Positions 5,191 through 6,303 of a stretch of 6,303 nt of DNA are shown one piece after another. Below the pieces are notes generated by a model. It saw only the letters and a list, made by a program, of their open reading frames with translations, made no database searches and was not told the DNA's origin. Made by a program: the position numbers and the translations under genes. The stretch lies in contig SFEK01000126.1 of NCBI GenBank assembly GCA_004557285.1, positions 1-6,303 on the forward strand. Reading direction: 5' to 3'. Numbering within the stretch: position 1 is the first letter of the stretch; every line of letters starts with the position of its first letter. Source of the stretch: Bacteroidales bacterium. Its GTDB lineage: Bacteria > Bacteroidota > Bacteroidia > Bacteroidales > Bacteroidaceae.

Positions 5191-6252
5191 ATGAAGAAGA
5201 TTTTGATGGCGGCAGTGATATGTGTGCTTGCCACACAGGCCGTATTTGCACAAAAGGGAAAGAAAGAGGTGGAAGGAACAAGCTACTTTCTGCCGCGCAC
5301 AGCTTTGCGCTTTGCCGTAAAAGTGGAGAAATCCATCTATAAGCCGGGCGAATTGTCGGCATACGCTGACAAATACCTCAAGATAAAGGATGTAAGCGAC
5401 AAACCGTCAACCACTTATCGTTTGGTGGATTTCAAAATCAAGTCGGAAGGAATACGAGATACTTCAAAAATGTATGTGGCACCGACAGACGCCAAGCACA
5501 ACATCGACCTGGTGAATCTTGATGACAATGCCGTGCTGCTCTCGTTGAATGCCGAGCCAAGGCCTCTCACCAAGACTGAACCTTTCAGACCGGCAGTAAA
5601 GGCAGCACCACTCAATCCTCGTGAATACATGAACGAGGATATGCTCTCGGCGGGAAGTCTGGCCAAATTGGCCGAACTTTGTGCCCTGGAGATTTATGAC
5701 ATCCGCGACAGCAAGAGTCTGCTGAGCAAGGGGCAGGCTGATTTTATGCCCAAGGATGGTGAACAGTTGCGCATCATGCTCAACAATCTCAATACTCAGG
5801 AAGCTGCTCTCATGCAGCTCTTCGTGGGCGTGACTGAGGTGGACACCACCGAACATATCGTAAGCTATATCCCCGAAAAAACGGACAGCAGGGATCTGCT
5901 TTTCAGGTTTTCAAAATGGTCGGGACTTACCGATCCTGACGACTTGTCGGGCAACCCATATTATATAGGGGTGGAAGACTTGCATGTCATGCCTGCCGTG
6001 CAGGAGTCGTTCATTGCAGAAAAGCCTGCCAAGGGTAATTGTGGCATCTTTGTCAATATGCCGGGCAAAATCAAGGTGTCGCTTTACAAAGGGGCTACTC
6101 CGTGGATGGCTTACGAATTGTATGCGGCGCAATTCGGCAGGGTGGTTGAGCTTCATCCCGACCTGTTTGGACAGAAGATGTTTACATCGTTGGTGGTCAA
6201 TCCGGTGACAGGCAACCTGGAAAACCTTCAAACAGAATATGTGAAGAAGTAG
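5191..6252 (+). CDS. DUF4831-type exported protein, function unknown
   Basis: A 353-residue protein with a signal peptide: MKK, a hydrophobic core (about 4-18) and a likely signal peptidase I site AVFA|QKG after residue 20. The Cys at 11 lies within the hydrophobic core and has no proper lipobox, so it is probably periplasmic or otherwise exported rather than a lipoprotein. Mature Gln21 could cyclise to pyroglutamate, as in many Bacteroidota secreted proteins. The segment YFLPRTALRFAVKVEKSIYK (32-51) and the C-terminal block with AQFGRVVELHPDLF (313-326) and VVNPVTGNLENLQ (335-347) resemble what I remember of DUF4831 proteins. No catalytic motif is recognisable. It starts 24 nt after the repair enzyme gene across an AT-rich spacer (TATATATA) with only a weak AGG before the ATG. 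The family name is from memory; function is not assigned. Confidence 0.75.
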   Translation: MKKILMAAVICVLATQAVFAQKGKKEVEGTSYFLPRTALRFAVKVEKSIYKPGELSAYADKYLKIKDVSDKPSTTYRLVDFKIKSEGIRDTSKMYVAPTDAKHNIDLVNLDDNAVLLSLNAEPRPLTKTEPFRPAVKAAPLNPREYMNEDMLSAGSLAKLAELCALEIYDIRDSKSLLSKGQADFMPKDGEQLRIMLNNLNTQEAALMQLFVGVTEVDTTEHIVSYIPEKTDSRDLLFRFSKWSGLTDPDDLSGNPYYIGVEDLHVMPAVQESFIAEKPAKGNCGIFVNMPGKIKVSLYKGATPWMAYELYAAQFGRVVELHPDLFGQKMFTSLVVNPVTGNLENLQTEYVKK

Positions 6253-6303
6253 GGCTGTCGTCCAAGGCAGATTTTGATTGTACACCCGGATATATAAACT
6301 CAC

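Noticed and set aside
5911..6303. 130-codon minus-strand frame at the right edge
   Set aside because: It is antisense to the DUF4831-type gene, and its start lies close to or beyond the window edge with no support.
6253..6303. Terminator or promoter after the DUF4831 gene
   Set aside because: The last 51 nt show no stable stem with a T-run and no TAnnTTTG box, so nothing can be called.
1..6303. A new defence, mobile or biosynthetic system
   Set aside because: All six genes belong to recognised families, mostly core ones, and no repeats, integrase, transposase or toxin-antitoxin arrangement was found. The only unexplained material is the structured stretch at 1-379 and the DUF4831 protein.

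Overview
The window looks like a housekeeping stretch of a Bacteroidota chromosome, most likely Bacteroidales of the Prevotella/Bacteroides type. This rests on the protein sequences, on a DUF4831-type secreted protein (to my knowledge a Bacteroidota family), and on several exact matches to the Bacteroidota -7 promoter box TAnnTTTG. It also fits that most genes lack a clear Shine-Dalgarno site. I recognise six protein genes. I see no mobile element, CRISPR array, tRNA or rRNA.

Layout. Four genes lie on the minus strand and read leftwards: hpt (purine salvage, 3560-3018), adk (adenylate kinase, 2938-2366), obg (ribosome-associated GTPase, 2311-1148) and pgeF (peptidoglycan editing/multicopper-oxidase-like enzyme, 1141-380). 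They probably form one operon with gaps of 79, 54 and 6 nt. The adk-obg gap holds a perfect 10-bp hairpin capped by a GCAA tetraloop on the mRNA. The hpt-adk gap holds a 14-nt tandem duplication. Two genes lie on the plus strand and read rightwards: a fused NAD(P)HX epimerase/dehydratase (3649-5166) and, 24 nt later, the DUF4831-type exported protein (5191-6252). The two units diverge from an 88-bp region with outward-facing -7 boxes arranged as a 9-bp inverted repeat.

How the genes fit together. Hpt and Adk handle purine nucleotides, Obg is a GTPase that senses guanine nucleotides in ribosome assembly, and the divergent enzyme repairs damaged NAD(P)H using ADP (or ATP). The region therefore has a loose purine-nucleotide and growth-homeostasis theme. 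PgeF is an accessory cell-wall quality-control enzyme, and the role of the DUF4831 protein is unknown.

The only substantial stretch without a recognisable gene is 1-379, left of pgeF. It is not empty. It contains a 20-bp compound stem at 127-190, further hairpins on its left flank, three CTCCCCA units at an exact 11-nt period (G-runs on the minus strand), and a degenerate minus-strand promoter match just upstream of the big stem. This could be an unannotated structured RNA or long leader on the minus strand and is the part of the window most worth checking. The evidence is structural only, and nothing here demonstrates a new biological system.
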